From: Afipia birgiae 34632
GTDB taxonomy: Bacteria > Pseudomonadota > Alphaproteobacteria > Rhizobiales > Xanthobacteraceae
DNA length: 64,000 bases
Assembly (NCBI RefSeq): GCF_000308295.2
Contig: NZ_HG326652.1
Span: forward strand, 1,955,715-2,019,714
Direction of reading: 5' to 3'
The notes beneath the pieces are model-generated. The model did no database searches and was not told the origin of the DNA. It saw nothing but the letters and a program-made list of their open reading frames with translations. The position numbers and the translations under genes were made by a program. Each line of letters opens with the position of its first letter. The first letter of the stretch is position 1. Shown one piece after another: positions 18,265-26,426 of this stretch.

Positions 18265-19853
18265 GCGAACAGTCCGTGCATAAACCATTTGGGAGGAATG
18301 GGTTCATCTTTCTCAGACACAGGCTCGGTGTAGAGACCGTCGCGATAGATCCAGAAGCGCATTCCTTCCGCATCTTCGACACGGAAATAATCCCGCGTCA
18401 GGGATTCTCCCTTATGCCTCCACCATTCCATGGCGATCCGTTCGGGACCTTCCGCCCGCACCACCGCATGGGTCGCACGACGCCACTTGAATCGCGGCGG
18501 ATGTCCGTCAGGAACAGCCGCTGCCATCACTTCGATTTCCTCCGGCCGCTCGAACAGACGCAACGGACGCAGCGGCGGCTCGGCCTCGGCACGCACAGGC
18601 CATTCGGCAACAGAAGCCGCAGCAAGATTTTGCTGCGCGGGCGTTGCAACGACGGCGCGTTCCGGAATGTGCGTGTCCAGCGGCAGATGCACCACGACAC
18701 GCTTGCCGCCGATGCGCGCCGCAAGACGATCGACCAATGCTGCGACTTCATCGTTGTCTTGTGCACGCGTATCGAAGTCGCGCTGCTCTTGGACCACGAT
18801 CTCGACGCGACTGGCTGACAGGCGAATGAGGTCGAAGCCGAATCCCGGATCGAGCGGATCGGCCAGCGCATCCAATCGCTCACGAAACAGGCGATCGACA
18901 ACGCTGACCTTGGTGACAGGTTGTCCGGTTTCCACCGCGATGGTCCGCACCGCGCCGTCGGTGCGGAAAAAACTCGCTTCTAACTGTCGCGCACCCTTGC
19001 CCTGCTTGTCCATCGCCGCGACCAGCATCTGCGCCAGACCGGACAGGATCGCCGCAATGACATTGTCGGTGGCGACGGGTTCAGCGAAACGCTTCTCCAC
19101 CATGAAATCCGGCGGCGGCTTGCGCGGGCTGATCGGCGCATCGCCCTGCCCCAGCGCCTGCTGCAACAGGCTGGTGAACGCAGCCCCAAACCGCGCGGAA
19201 ATTTCATGCGGCGCCCGCGACGCAACATCGCCGATGGTCTTCAAGCCTGCCCGCCGCAACCCGCGCGTGATCGCATCATCGGCGCCGAGCGCAAACACCG
19301 GCAACGGCGCGACGGCGCGCGCCTCCTCGCCGTCCGGCACGATGCAAGCCCGCGTGGCCCGCGTCATGGTGCGCGCGCAAACCGGCGTACTCGCAATCGC
19401 CGCGTTGACGACAAAACCCTGCCGGTCGAGCGAGGCACAGAGCGTGCGCAGCATCGTGGCCTCACCGCCGAACAGATGTGCGCAACCGCTGATATCGAGC
19501 AGCAATCCATCAAACCGATCGAGCGCCACCAGCGGCGTGAAACGGTCGCACCAGTCGGCGACAGCTTCCAGCAGGTTCCTGTCCGCCGCCTCGTCGGCGT
19601 CGAACACCTGCACGTCGGGACAGACCGCGCGCGCATTCGCCAACGGCAGGCCAACCTCCAGGCCGATATTCGCGGCAGCGTCGTTCAGCGCCGAGATTTG
19701 CAGCGCGTTGTTCAGCTTCGCGACAACGACACAAGGACGCGCATCATCCGGCGCGGCGTCTTGCCCCGAAAGCTGGCGCTTCAATCGGTCGGTCGGCAGG
19801 CGCGGCAGCCAAAGGCTGAGGATACGCCGCCGGTTCACGGAAGAGGCCCTCAT
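18261..19853 (-). CDS. imuB: ImuB, catalytically inactive Y-family polymerase-like protein
   Basis: 530 residues from the ATG at 19853 (MRASSVNRRRILSLWLPRLPTDR). It has the Y-family polymerase fold but the catalytic acidic motifs are degenerate: the first strand reads LWLPRLPTDR rather than a DxD, and the second reads LLLDISGCAHLFGG rather than SxDE. This is the hallmark of ImuB, a scaffold that brings DnaE2 to the beta clamp. RPLRLFERPEEIEV near residue 440 is a candidate clamp-binding segment. It overlaps imuA by 110 bp and dnaE2 by 4 bp, the usual tight cassette. Confidence 0.95.
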   Translation of the reverse strand: MRASSVNRRRILSLWLPRLPTDRLKRQLSGQDAAPDDARPCVVVAKLNNALQISALNDAAANIGLEVGLPLANARAVCPDVQVFDADEAADRNLLEAVADWCDRFTPLVALDRFDGLLLDISGCAHLFGGEATMLRTLCASLDRQGFVVNAAIASTPVCARTMTRATRACIVPDGEEARAVAPLPVFALGADDAITRGLRRAGLKTIGDVASRAPHEISARFGAAFTSLLQQALGQGDAPISPRKPPPDFMVEKRFAEPVATDNVIAAILSGLAQMLVAAMDKQGKGARQLEASFFRTDGAVRTIAVETGQPVTKVSVVDRLFRERLDALADPLDPGFGFDLIRLSASRVEIVVQEQRDFDTRAQDNDEVAALVDRLAARIGGKRVVVHLPLDTHIPERAVVATPAQQNLAAASVAEWPVRAEAEPPLRPLRLFERPEEIEVMAAAVPDGHPPRFKWRRATHAVVRAEGPERIAMEWWRHKGESLTRDYFRVEDAEGMRFWIYRDGLYTEPVSEKDEPIPPKWFMHGLFA

Positions 19854-20529
19854 CACATTTCCACTCCATGATCCATCGTCCGGTCTGGCCGTGACGGTTG
19901 CGAACAAGCTGTGCATCGAGCATCGGCGCGCCCCACGCCTCCATTGCGGATGGCGATGGTGCTGACCGCACCGCCCAGCGCGTCTCCGCCGTGCTGGCGG
20001 ATGGCATCGCCGCCGTGCGCAGCACCAGGCACGCAACGTTCGAGGCGCGCGCAGCCAGCGTCAGCCTGCGGCTCGTCACCAGATCAAGCGCACGCACCTC
20101 TCCCCAGACATCGAGCACCACCGCGCCCAGCGCATCGCAGGCGATCGCATCGGCCGCAGCGCGCAGCGCCGTCTCGGCATCTGTCGCCCGCACCGTCACC
20201 AGAAGACGCGGATCGAGCCCGAGTTCCTGCAGCCCGCTCATGGACAGCGCGCCGGATTCCCGTTCCGCGAAATCCTGCCGCACCCACACCAGCGGCCGCC
20301 GCCCAGCCAGGCGATGGGCAACACCCGCGATGAAACCTGTCGCCGCGGTACCGTGACGGCCGCCTTCCGCGAACACCTCATGCAGCGCGCCCCGCGCCAG
20401 CCCGCCCTGCAGCACAGCGTCAGCCGAGGCATGGCCGAGCGCCACGCGCGCAAGACCATCCGGTTCGCCCTCAAGGCGGCCGATGGTCCCTCGCAGGGAC
20501 GCAAGCGTGTTCATGCGTACGCCGGTCAT
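19744..20529 (-). CDS. imuA: ImuA, RecA-like SOS mutagenesis protein
   Basis: About 261 residues from the ATG at 20529 (MTGVRMNTLASLRGTIGRLEG), which has AGGAA upstream; an ATG at 20514 is an alternative. RecA/SulA-like ATPase-related fold: LPDGLARVALGHASADAVLQGGLARGALHEVFAEG is the family start region and VLDVWGEVRALDLVTSRRL lies near the middle. No perfect Walker A is seen, as is normal for ImuA. It is the first gene of imuA-imuB-dnaE2 and regulates access of the mutasome to damaged DNA. Its leader carries a LexA box and sigma-70 promoter. ATGs further upstream fall in the operator and are unlikely starts. Confidence 0.92.
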   Translation of the reverse strand: MTGVRMNTLASLRGTIGRLEGEPDGLARVALGHASADAVLQGGLARGALHEVFAEGGRHGTAATGFIAGVAHRLAGRRPLVWVRQDFAERESGALSMSGLQELGLDPRLLVTVRATDAETALRAAADAIACDALGAVVLDVWGEVRALDLVTSRRLTLAARASNVACLVLRTAAMPSASTAETRWAVRSAPSPSAMEAWGAPMLDAQLVRNRHGQTGRWIMEWKCDEGLFREPAAYPQPLAAAPADRPIEAPAFGARRRAG

Positions 20530-20592
20530 GCGCCGTTCCTGGAAATCCGGGTCCGTCATTCGCATCGGATTGAACGAATGACGGACTTGTTT

Positions 20593-20607
20593 GTTCATGA
20601 TATGTTC
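20593..20607. promoter_or_regulatory. LexA (SOS) box controlling imuA-imuB-dnaE2
   Basis: GTTCATGATATGTTC is an exact match to the alphaproteobacterial LexA consensus GTTC-N7-GTTC. It lies immediately downstream of the imuA -10 box, at the expected transcription start, so LexA binding would block initiation. Confidence 0.92.
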
Positions 20608-20610
20608 TAA

Positions 20611-20639
20611 TATAAAGCTAATACAAGCCTGCGAGTCAA
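20611..20639 (-). promoter_or_regulatory. sigma-70 promoter of the imuA operon
   Basis: Minus-strand TTGACT, 17 nt, TTTATA. Spacing is ideal and the -10 is 3 bp from the LexA box. The leader to the imuA ATG is about 75 nt. Confidence 0.7.
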
Positions 20640-20774
20640 TGGACTCCACGGATTAAGTTTTCCATTTTTTAAACAATAACTTAGATCGCGGTGCGCCACT
20701 TTCGCCGGCCACGCGGCAACGTCCGGCGTTCCTGATGAGATGCCGGACGAATGATCGCCTGCCGGAACGGCTTG

Positions 20775-21281
20775 TCAGGCCGCCATCGCCTCGGAATTCA
20801 CTGCGGCAAGGGCCAGACTGGTCAGTGCCTCGTCCGTCTTGTGTTCCTGCTGGAGAGTTTCGTCGAGCAGTTTCGCCGCCTCGGCCATGCCGAGTTTGTT
20901 CGCCCATGCCTTCAAGGTTCCGTAGCGCGAAATCTCGTAGTGCTCGACCGCCTGCGCCGCCGCAAGCAACCCAGCATCCAGCGCTTCGGTGCCTTTGTAC
21001 TCGTCCATGATTTCCTTGCCTTCATCCAAAATGCCTTGGATGGCCTCGCAGGTTTTTCCTCGGGCCGGCTTGTCCATTAGATCGAAAATCTTCTCCAACC
21101 GTTCCACATGGTCTTCTGTCTCGCCTTCATGCTTCTCGAACGCAGCGCGCAGTTGACTGGAATGCGCGGCCTTGGCCATTTTCGGCAGCGCCTTGAGGAT
21201 GTGCTTCTCGGCGAAATACATGTCCTTGAGGGTATCAAGGAACAGGTCGTTGAGGTCTTTGTCTTTTGCTGCGGACATGGC
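20775..21281 (-). CDS. DUF892 ferritin-like stress protein (YciF/YciE family)
   Basis: 168 residues, the family's normal size. The ATG at 21281 (MSAAKDKDLNDLFLDTLKDMYFAEKHILKALPKM) follows GTGAGGAC. Four-helix bundle with the DUF892 pattern of metal-ligand-like Glu/His: YFAEKHI near 25, HEGETEDHVERL near 60, AVEHYEISRYG near 115 and QQEHKTDEALT near 150. YciF-type proteins are general-stress proteins whose chemistry is unresolved, possibly metal or membrane related. An EcfG-like promoter 44 bp upstream fits general-stress control. Transcribed alone between the imu operon and the amidohydrolase gene. Confidence 0.92.
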   Translation of the reverse strand, partial: AMSAAKDKDLNDLFLDTLKDMYFAEKHILKALPKMAKAAHSSQLRAAFEKHEGETEDHVERLEKIFDLMDKPARGKTCEAIQGILDEGKEIMDEYKGTEALDAGLLAAAQAVEHYEISRYGTLKAWANKLGMAEAAKLLDETLQQEHKTDEALTSLALAAVNSEAMAA

Positions 21282-21324
21282 GTCCTCACTCTGGTTGATG
21301 GTGACAGGATGCTTCCCGCCTCTC

Positions 21325-21349
21325 AACGCGAGGTGATGCGCTTCGTTCC
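21325..21349 (-). promoter_or_regulatory. EcfG-type general-stress promoter candidate
   Basis: Minus-strand GGAAC, 16 nt, CGTT, the pattern recognised by the alphaproteobacterial general-stress sigma factor EcfG/SigT. It is placed about 40 bp before the DUF892 start. The gene class agrees with the promoter class. Confidence 0.6.
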
Positions 21350-21395
21350 TACGGCGTAAATGGCATGAAGCAGTTTCCGCCTCCGCTCGCCCGGG

Positions 21396-22571
21396 TCAGC
21401 CTGCGAGCTGGGTCTCCACCAGTTTGATCCAGTAGGACGAGCCATAGATGATGGCGTCGTCATTGAAGTTATAGGCCGGGTGATGGAGCCCGGCGCTGTC
21501 GCCATTGCCGATAAAGATGAAGGCGCCGGGCCGCGCTTCCAGCATATAGGCGAAGTCTTCCGCGCCCATCACCGGCGGAATCTCCGAACTGACATTGCTC
21601 TCGCCCGCGATATCAGCCGCGACCCGGGCAGCGATTCCGGTCTCCGCGGGATGATTGACCAGCACCGGATAGCTGCGCTCGTAGTCCAGCGTGATCTTCG
21701 CGCCAGAGAGCTGTGCGACCCCGTTCACGACCTCGCGCACCCGTTGCTCGATCAGATCACGCACCTCGGGCGTCAGCGTGCGCGCGGTGCCAAACAATTC
21801 CGCCGTCTGCGGGATGACGTTGCGGGCGTTCCCGGCATGGAACTCGCAGATCGAAATCACCGCTGCGTCGAGCGGATCGACGCTGCGGGACACGATCGAC
21901 TGAAGGGCAGTGATCAACTGGGCGCCGACCAGCACCGAGTCGATGCTCTTGTGCGGACGCGCCGCGTGCCCGCCCAGACCTTCGATATGAATGTTGATGT
22001 GATCCGTCGCCGCCATCGCAGGTCCGACGCGCGTCGCAAATGTGCCGATCGGCATGCCTGGACTGTTGTGCATACCGTAGACCTGCTCGATCTTGAAACG
22101 GTCCATCAGACCGTCCTTGATCATGGCTTCGGCTCCCGCACCGCCCTCCTCGGCGGGCTGGAAGATCATCACCGCGTCACCCGCGAAATTCCGCGTCTCA
22201 GCGAGATAGCGTGCGGCACCCAGCAGCATTGCGGTGTGACCGTCATGACCGCAGGCGTGCATCTTGCCAGGCACGGTCGAGCGATAGGCGACGCCGGTTT
22301 CTTCCTCGATCGGCAGCGCGTCCATATCGGCACGCAGGCCAATGGCTTTCAGGTCACCGCCATTGACGGGCTTACGCCCCTTGATGACGCCAACCACACC
22401 GGTGCGCCCAAGACCCGTCGCGACTTCATCGCAACCGAACTCCCGCAGGCGGTCGGCAACGAATGCCGCAGTGCGATGCACGTCGTACATCAACTCCGGA
22501 TGGGCGTGCAGATCGCGGCGCCAGCCCATGATTTCGGGTTGCAGATCGGCGATGCGGTTGAGGATAGGCAC
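21396..22571 (-). CDS. M20-family amidohydrolase (hippurate/N-acyl-amino-acid hydrolase type)
   Basis: 391 residues, full length for the M20D subfamily. Metal-ligand motifs are present: HACGHDGHTAMLLGAARYL (about 103-121), PAEEGGAGAEAM (about 138-149), then GLGGHAARPHKSIDSV in the lid/dimerisation domain, NVIPQTAELFGTART and MGAEDFAYML near the end. It hydrolyses N-acyl bonds, releasing an amino acid. The ATG at 22571 opens with MPILNRIADLQPEIMGWRRDLHAHPEL. It is divergent from the GMC oxidoreductase gene. The exact acyl-amino acid substrate is not identifiable. Confidence 0.93.
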   Translation of the reverse strand: MPILNRIADLQPEIMGWRRDLHAHPELMYDVHRTAAFVADRLREFGCDEVATGLGRTGVVGVIKGRKPVNGGDLKAIGLRADMDALPIEEETGVAYRSTVPGKMHACGHDGHTAMLLGAARYLAETRNFAGDAVMIFQPAEEGGAGAEAMIKDGLMDRFKIEQVYGMHNSPGMPIGTFATRVGPAMAATDHINIHIEGLGGHAARPHKSIDSVLVGAQLITALQSIVSRSVDPLDAAVISICEFHAGNARNVIPQTAELFGTARTLTPEVRDLIEQRVREVVNGVAQLSGAKITLDYERSYPVLVNHPAETGIAARVAADIAGESNVSSEIPPVMGAEDFAYMLEARPGAFIFIGNGDSAGLHHPAYNFNDDAIIYGSSYWIKLVETQLAG

Positions 22572-22739
22572 GGCGGTAACCTCACAAAACGGCTCGAAAA
22601 AGGAAAACTAGCATGAGCCCGCAGGGGACCCAACATCCGCGCAAACGGGACTTGCGCGGAACCACACTGTACAGCGAACCCCGGCCGGGGTCATAAGAAG
22701 AAAAGCCTTCAATTTGACTAGAGAAACGCAGGACAGGGA

Positions 22740-24359
22740 ATGGCGAAACGTATCGAGGGGGATTTCGACTATATCGTCGTCGGCGCAGGGACCGCCGGTT
22801 GCATCGTCGCCAATCGTCTCTCGGCAGATCCCCGCAAACGCGTGCTCATTCTCGAAGCCGGCGGCAAGGACAACTGGATCTGGTTTCACATCCCGGTCGG
22901 TTATCTGTTCGCCATCGGCAATCCCCGCTCCGACTGGATGTTCAAGACCGAACCTGAGGCCGGTCTCAACGGCCGCGCGTTGGCCTATCCACGCGGCAAG
23001 GTGATCGGCGGATCATCCGCAATCAACGCCATGATCTCCATGCGCGGGCAAGCTGCCGATTACGACCACTGGCGGCAGCTTGGACTGAGTGGCTGGGGCT
23101 GGGACGATGTGCTGCCCGCATTCAAGAAACTTGAAGATCACTTTCTTGGCGAGAGCGAGCATCACGGCATTGGCGGCGGCTGGCGGATCGAAGCGCCGCG
23201 TCTGTCATGGAAAGTACTGGATGCCGTCGCTGACGCCGCGCATGAAATGGGAATCCGCAAGACACCAGATTTCAATACCGGCGACAACGAAGGCATCGGA
23301 TACTTTCACGTCAACCAGAAACGCGGCCGGCGCTGGTCATCGGCACGAGGATTTTTGAAGCCTGCACTGGCGCGGCCAAACCTGCGGCTGGAAACCAACG
23401 TGCTGGTCGACACGGTGATCGTCGAGAACGGCCGCGCCGTTGGCGTGCGCTTCCGCCAAAACGGCGAGACCATCGAAGCGCGAACGCAGGGCGAGGTGAT
23501 CCTTTGCTCCGGTTCCATCGGCTCGACGCAGGTTCTGCATCGCTCCGGCATCGGCCCGCAGGAATGGCTCTCGCCGCTCGGTATCGACACCGTGCTGGAT
23601 CGTCAGGGTGTCGGCCGCAATCTGCAGGACCACCTGCAGCAGCGCGCCATCTACAAGGTCGAGGGCGTCCGCACGCTGAACGAGACGTATTACAATCTGT
23701 TCCGGCGCGGCTGGATGGGCGTCGATTATCTGCTGCGGCGGCGCGGACCACTGACCATGGCGCCATCGCAACTCGGTATTTTCACGCGATCCGATACGCG
23801 TCAGGAACGCGCCAACATCCAGTTTCATGTCCAGCCGCTGTCGCTCGACAAATTCGGCGAACCGCTGCACCGCTTCCCGGCCATCACCATCGCGGCCTGC
23901 AATCTGCGGCCCACCTCGCGCGGCAGCGTGCGCATCAAGTCGAATGCGCCCGACGAGGCACCTGCGATCGCGCCGAACTACCTCTCTACCCCGGAAGACC
24001 GACAGGTCGCTGCCGACGCCATCCGCGTCACGCGGCGGCTGATGAAGCAGCACGCTCTCGCCGCCTACCATCCGCAGGAGTATCTCCCCGGCCCGTCCGT
24101 CGGCGATGACGATGCATCACTGGCCAAAGCCGCCGGCGACATCGGCACCACGATTTTTCATCCGGTCGGAACCGCGAAGATGGGTGCCTCCAGCGATCCG
24201 CTTGCCGTGGTTGACGAACGCCTGCGCCTTCACGGCCTCAAGGGACTGCGTGTCATCGACGCGTCGGTGATGCCGACCATCACGTCGGGCAACACCAACA
24301 CGCCGACCGCAATGATCGCGGAAAAAGGCGCGGCGATGATCATCGCCGACGCCAAATAA
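22740..24359 (+). CDS. GMC-family FAD oxidoreductase (choline/alcohol dehydrogenase-like)
   Basis: 539 residues. N-terminal dinucleotide-binding motif FDYIVVGAGTAGCIVANRLSA followed by LILEAGG, the GMC signature PRGKVIGGSSAINAM (about 83-97), the second signature GEVILCSGSIGSTQVL, and C-terminal FHPVGTAKMG with the active-site His and GNTNTPTAMIAEKGA. It oxidises alcohols or choline-like substrates using FAD; no betaine-synthesis partners are adjacent, so choline dehydrogenase is not established. ATG start at 22740. The stop abuts the stop of the convergent carboxyltransferase gene with no intervening base. Confidence 0.93.
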   Translation: MAKRIEGDFDYIVVGAGTAGCIVANRLSADPRKRVLILEAGGKDNWIWFHIPVGYLFAIGNPRSDWMFKTEPEAGLNGRALAYPRGKVIGGSSAINAMISMRGQAADYDHWRQLGLSGWGWDDVLPAFKKLEDHFLGESEHHGIGGGWRIEAPRLSWKVLDAVADAAHEMGIRKTPDFNTGDNEGIGYFHVNQKRGRRWSSARGFLKPALARPNLRLETNVLVDTVIVENGRAVGVRFRQNGETIEARTQGEVILCSGSIGSTQVLHRSGIGPQEWLSPLGIDTVLDRQGVGRNLQDHLQQRAIYKVEGVRTLNETYYNLFRRGWMGVDYLLRRRGPLTMAPSQLGIFTRSDTRQERANIQFHVQPLSLDKFGEPLHRFPAITIAACNLRPTSRGSVRIKSNAPDEAPAIAPNYLSTPEDRQVAADAIRVTRRLMKQHALAAYHPQEYLPGPSVGDDDASLAKAAGDIGTTIFHPVGTAKMGASSDPLAVVDERLRLHGLKGLRVIDASVMPTITSGNTNTPTAMIAEKGAAMIIADAK

Positions 24360-25916
24360 TCAGGGCCGCATCGCCATCTTTGCAACACCCGGCGTGCGTA
24401 ATGGCTCGGCGAGCCGCGCGAATTCGCAAATCAGCGAGCGCGTCTTGCGCGGGTCGATGATCTCCTCGACCCAGAACTTCTCCGCCGAGCGGAATGGCGA
24501 CCGTAGCTTGTTCAGCCGGTCCTCGATCTCGGCGAGTTTCGCCTTGGGATCTTCTGCTGCGTCAATGTCGGCGCGGTAAGCCGCCTCGATGCCGCCCTCG
24601 AGCGGCAGCGAACCCCAGTAGGCGGATGGCCATGCATAACGCATCGAAAACCGGCCTGCCGGCTGATGCACAACTCCCGCAACGCCGAATGAATTGCGAA
24701 CGATGATCGTGCACCACGGCACGGTCGTCTGGTTGACGGCTGTCATTGCCCGCACGCCATGCCGGATCGTTGCGGCCTTCTCCGCTTCAAGCCCGATCAT
24801 GAAGCCCGGGCAATCCATCAGATAGACTACCGGCAGGTGGAAGGTTTCCGCGAGATCGACAAAGCGCACCACCTTCTGGCACGCTTCGGCGGTCCACGAT
24901 CCGCCATAGATATAAGGATCGCTCGCCAGCAACAGCACGGCGCGGCCGTCGAACCGTGCGAATCCGGCGATTACCGAGCGCCCGAAATTCTGGCCCATCT
25001 CGAAGAATGATCCCTTGTCGACCACCGACTCGATGATGGGCCGCATCTTGTAGATCTGCTTGCGGCTACGCGGCACGATGTTGAGCAGCGCTTCGTCGCT
25101 GCGCTCCGGATCATCGTTGCAAGGCGTGGTGGGCGGCACATCGAACACCGACGACGGCAAGTAAGACAGAAACTTCCGCGCGCACTCAAACGCTTCCTCC
25201 TCGGTATCGACCGCGTGATCGACGCCGCCGGCCTTGGTCTGAATCTGCCAGCCGCCAAGCTCCTGCTTGTCGAGCGACTGTCCGAGACGCGCAACCACCG
25301 GTGGACCGGCAACAAACATCGCAGATGATTTGGTCATGACTGAATAATGACTGGCTGCGAGGCGCGCCGCGCCAAGACCTGCAACCGATCCAAGACCGAG
25401 ACCCACGACAGGCACACGCGCCATGTTCGCCGTCGTGTACCAATACCAGGTCGTGCCACCGACGCCGCCCGGCAGATTCGCCGCGCCCTTCGTTTCAATA
25501 GTTTTGACCGAGCCGCCGCCGCCGGACCCTTCGATCACGCGGATGATCGGCATCCGGAAATCGTGCGCCATCTGCTCGGCCATTGTCGGCTTTGCAGAGA
25601 TCGACGCATCCGCCGAACCGCCGCGCACAGTGAAATCATCGCCGACCACCACAACGGGGCGTTTGTCGATCTTGCCGCGGCCGAACACGCAGTTGGCCGG
25701 AGTGAGCGTCTTCAACTCATTCTTCTCGTCGTACTCGGCTGTGCCTGAAATCGCTCCCATCTCGTGAAAGCTCTTCGGATCGACCAGCTTGTCGATGCGT
25801 TCGCGAACGGTGAGCCGGCCCTGATCGTGCTGCCGCTTGACCTTGTCTGCGCCGCCCATCTCTTTCGCAAATGCTTCGCGCCGCGCGAGTTCGTCAAGTT
25901 CAGGCTTCCAGTTCAT
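24360..25916 (-). CDS. acyl-CoA carboxylase, carboxyltransferase (beta) subunit
   Basis: 518 residues from the ATG at 25916, which has AAGGAG five bases upstream; the GTG at 25922 overlaps that ribosome-binding site. Two crotonase-fold domains typical of propionyl/methylcrotonyl-CoA carboxylase beta chains: MGAISGTAEYDE and VIEGSGGGGSVKTIE in the N-domain, YIYGGSWTAEACQKVVRFVDLAETFHLP, DCPGFMIGLEAEKAATIRHG and NSFGVAGVVHQPAGRFSMRYAWPSA in the C-domain. It transfers CO2 from carboxybiotin to an acyl-CoA. A tiny biotinyl protein is divergent 150 bp away, but no biotin carboxylase gene lies in the window. Substrate not assigned. Confidence 0.93.
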   Translation of the reverse strand: MNWKPELDELARREAFAKEMGGADKVKRQHDQGRLTVRERIDKLVDPKSFHEMGAISGTAEYDEKNELKTLTPANCVFGRGKIDKRPVVVVGDDFTVRGGSADASISAKPTMAEQMAHDFRMPIIRVIEGSGGGGSVKTIETKGAANLPGGVGGTTWYWYTTANMARVPVVGLGLGSVAGLGAARLAASHYSVMTKSSAMFVAGPPVVARLGQSLDKQELGGWQIQTKAGGVDHAVDTEEEAFECARKFLSYLPSSVFDVPPTTPCNDDPERSDEALLNIVPRSRKQIYKMRPIIESVVDKGSFFEMGQNFGRSVIAGFARFDGRAVLLLASDPYIYGGSWTAEACQKVVRFVDLAETFHLPVVYLMDCPGFMIGLEAEKAATIRHGVRAMTAVNQTTVPWCTIIVRNSFGVAGVVHQPAGRFSMRYAWPSAYWGSLPLEGGIEAAYRADIDAAEDPKAKLAEIEDRLNKLRSPFRSAEKFWVEEIIDPRKTRSLICEFARLAEPLRTPGVAKMAMRP

Positions 25917-26066
25917 CGTCACTCCTTGGCGTACGCACCGCGAACATTCCTGTTCTATTCTGCGGAGTAAAGTTTCCCCTTGCGGAACACGCTACCTCGG
26001 GCAATCTTTCGTCACAACAACAAGCCGCGCGTGCATGCCCTGCACGAAGCGGATGGGGGAAAATCA

Positions 26067-26288
26067 GTGGCAGAGATCAAGATCGTCACCGAGGTTGCCG
26101 GGCGCGTTTGCGCGATTGCAGCGAGCATGGGCGGCAGCATCGGAATCGGTGACGACGTCGTCTTCGTCGAAGCCATGAAGATGGAAATTCCCGTCCCCTC
26201 GCCCGCCGCAGGAAAAATCAAATCCATTCTTGTCAGCGTCGACGACGTCGTGGCTGAGGGGCAGACGATCGCGACGCTCGAAGCGTAA
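26067..26288 (+). CDS. stand-alone biotin carboxyl carrier domain protein
   Basis: 73-residue protein consisting only of a biotinyl domain: VAEIKIVTEVAGRV at the start, then VEAMKMEIPVPSPAAG with the biotin-accepting Lys at residue 38, and DDVVAEGQTIATLEA. The GTG at 26067 has GGGGGA six bases upstream; longer starts lack a ribosome-binding site. It is divergent from the carboxyltransferase gene and is its likely partner, making a three-piece carboxylase with a biotin carboxylase encoded elsewhere. A small hairpin (CGTGCA / TGCACG, 26030-26046) precedes the ribosome-binding site. Confidence 0.88.
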   Translation: MAEIKIVTEVAGRVCAIAASMGGSIGIGDDVVFVEAMKMEIPVPSPAAGKIKSILVSVDDVVAEGQTIATLEA

Positions 26289-26426
26289 TGCGCGGCCTCT
26301 CCGCGACAAACTGTCTAGTCCACCTTAGTAGGCTTGCAGCCGTTGCACTGGTGCCTGCACGATGACATGATCCGGCAAAATCAAAAAAAGCATTTCGAAC
26401 AGCGAAAGCAAATGGGAGGGGGAGTT

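Noticed and set aside
18430..19965. 511-codon plus-strand frame opposite imuB
   Set aside because: Ser/Arg/Ala-rich shadow of imuB; no family similarity.
22574..22605. SigF-like motif GTAACC...CGAA before the GMC oxidoreductase gene
   Set aside because: Spacing is only 13 nt, too short for an ECF promoter, and it lies at the start of the divergent gene.
22679..22690. 12-bp palindrome CCCCGGCCGGGG upstream of the GMC gene
   Set aside because: Pure G/C palindromes of this length are expected by chance in GC-rich DNA, and no promoter elements line up with it.
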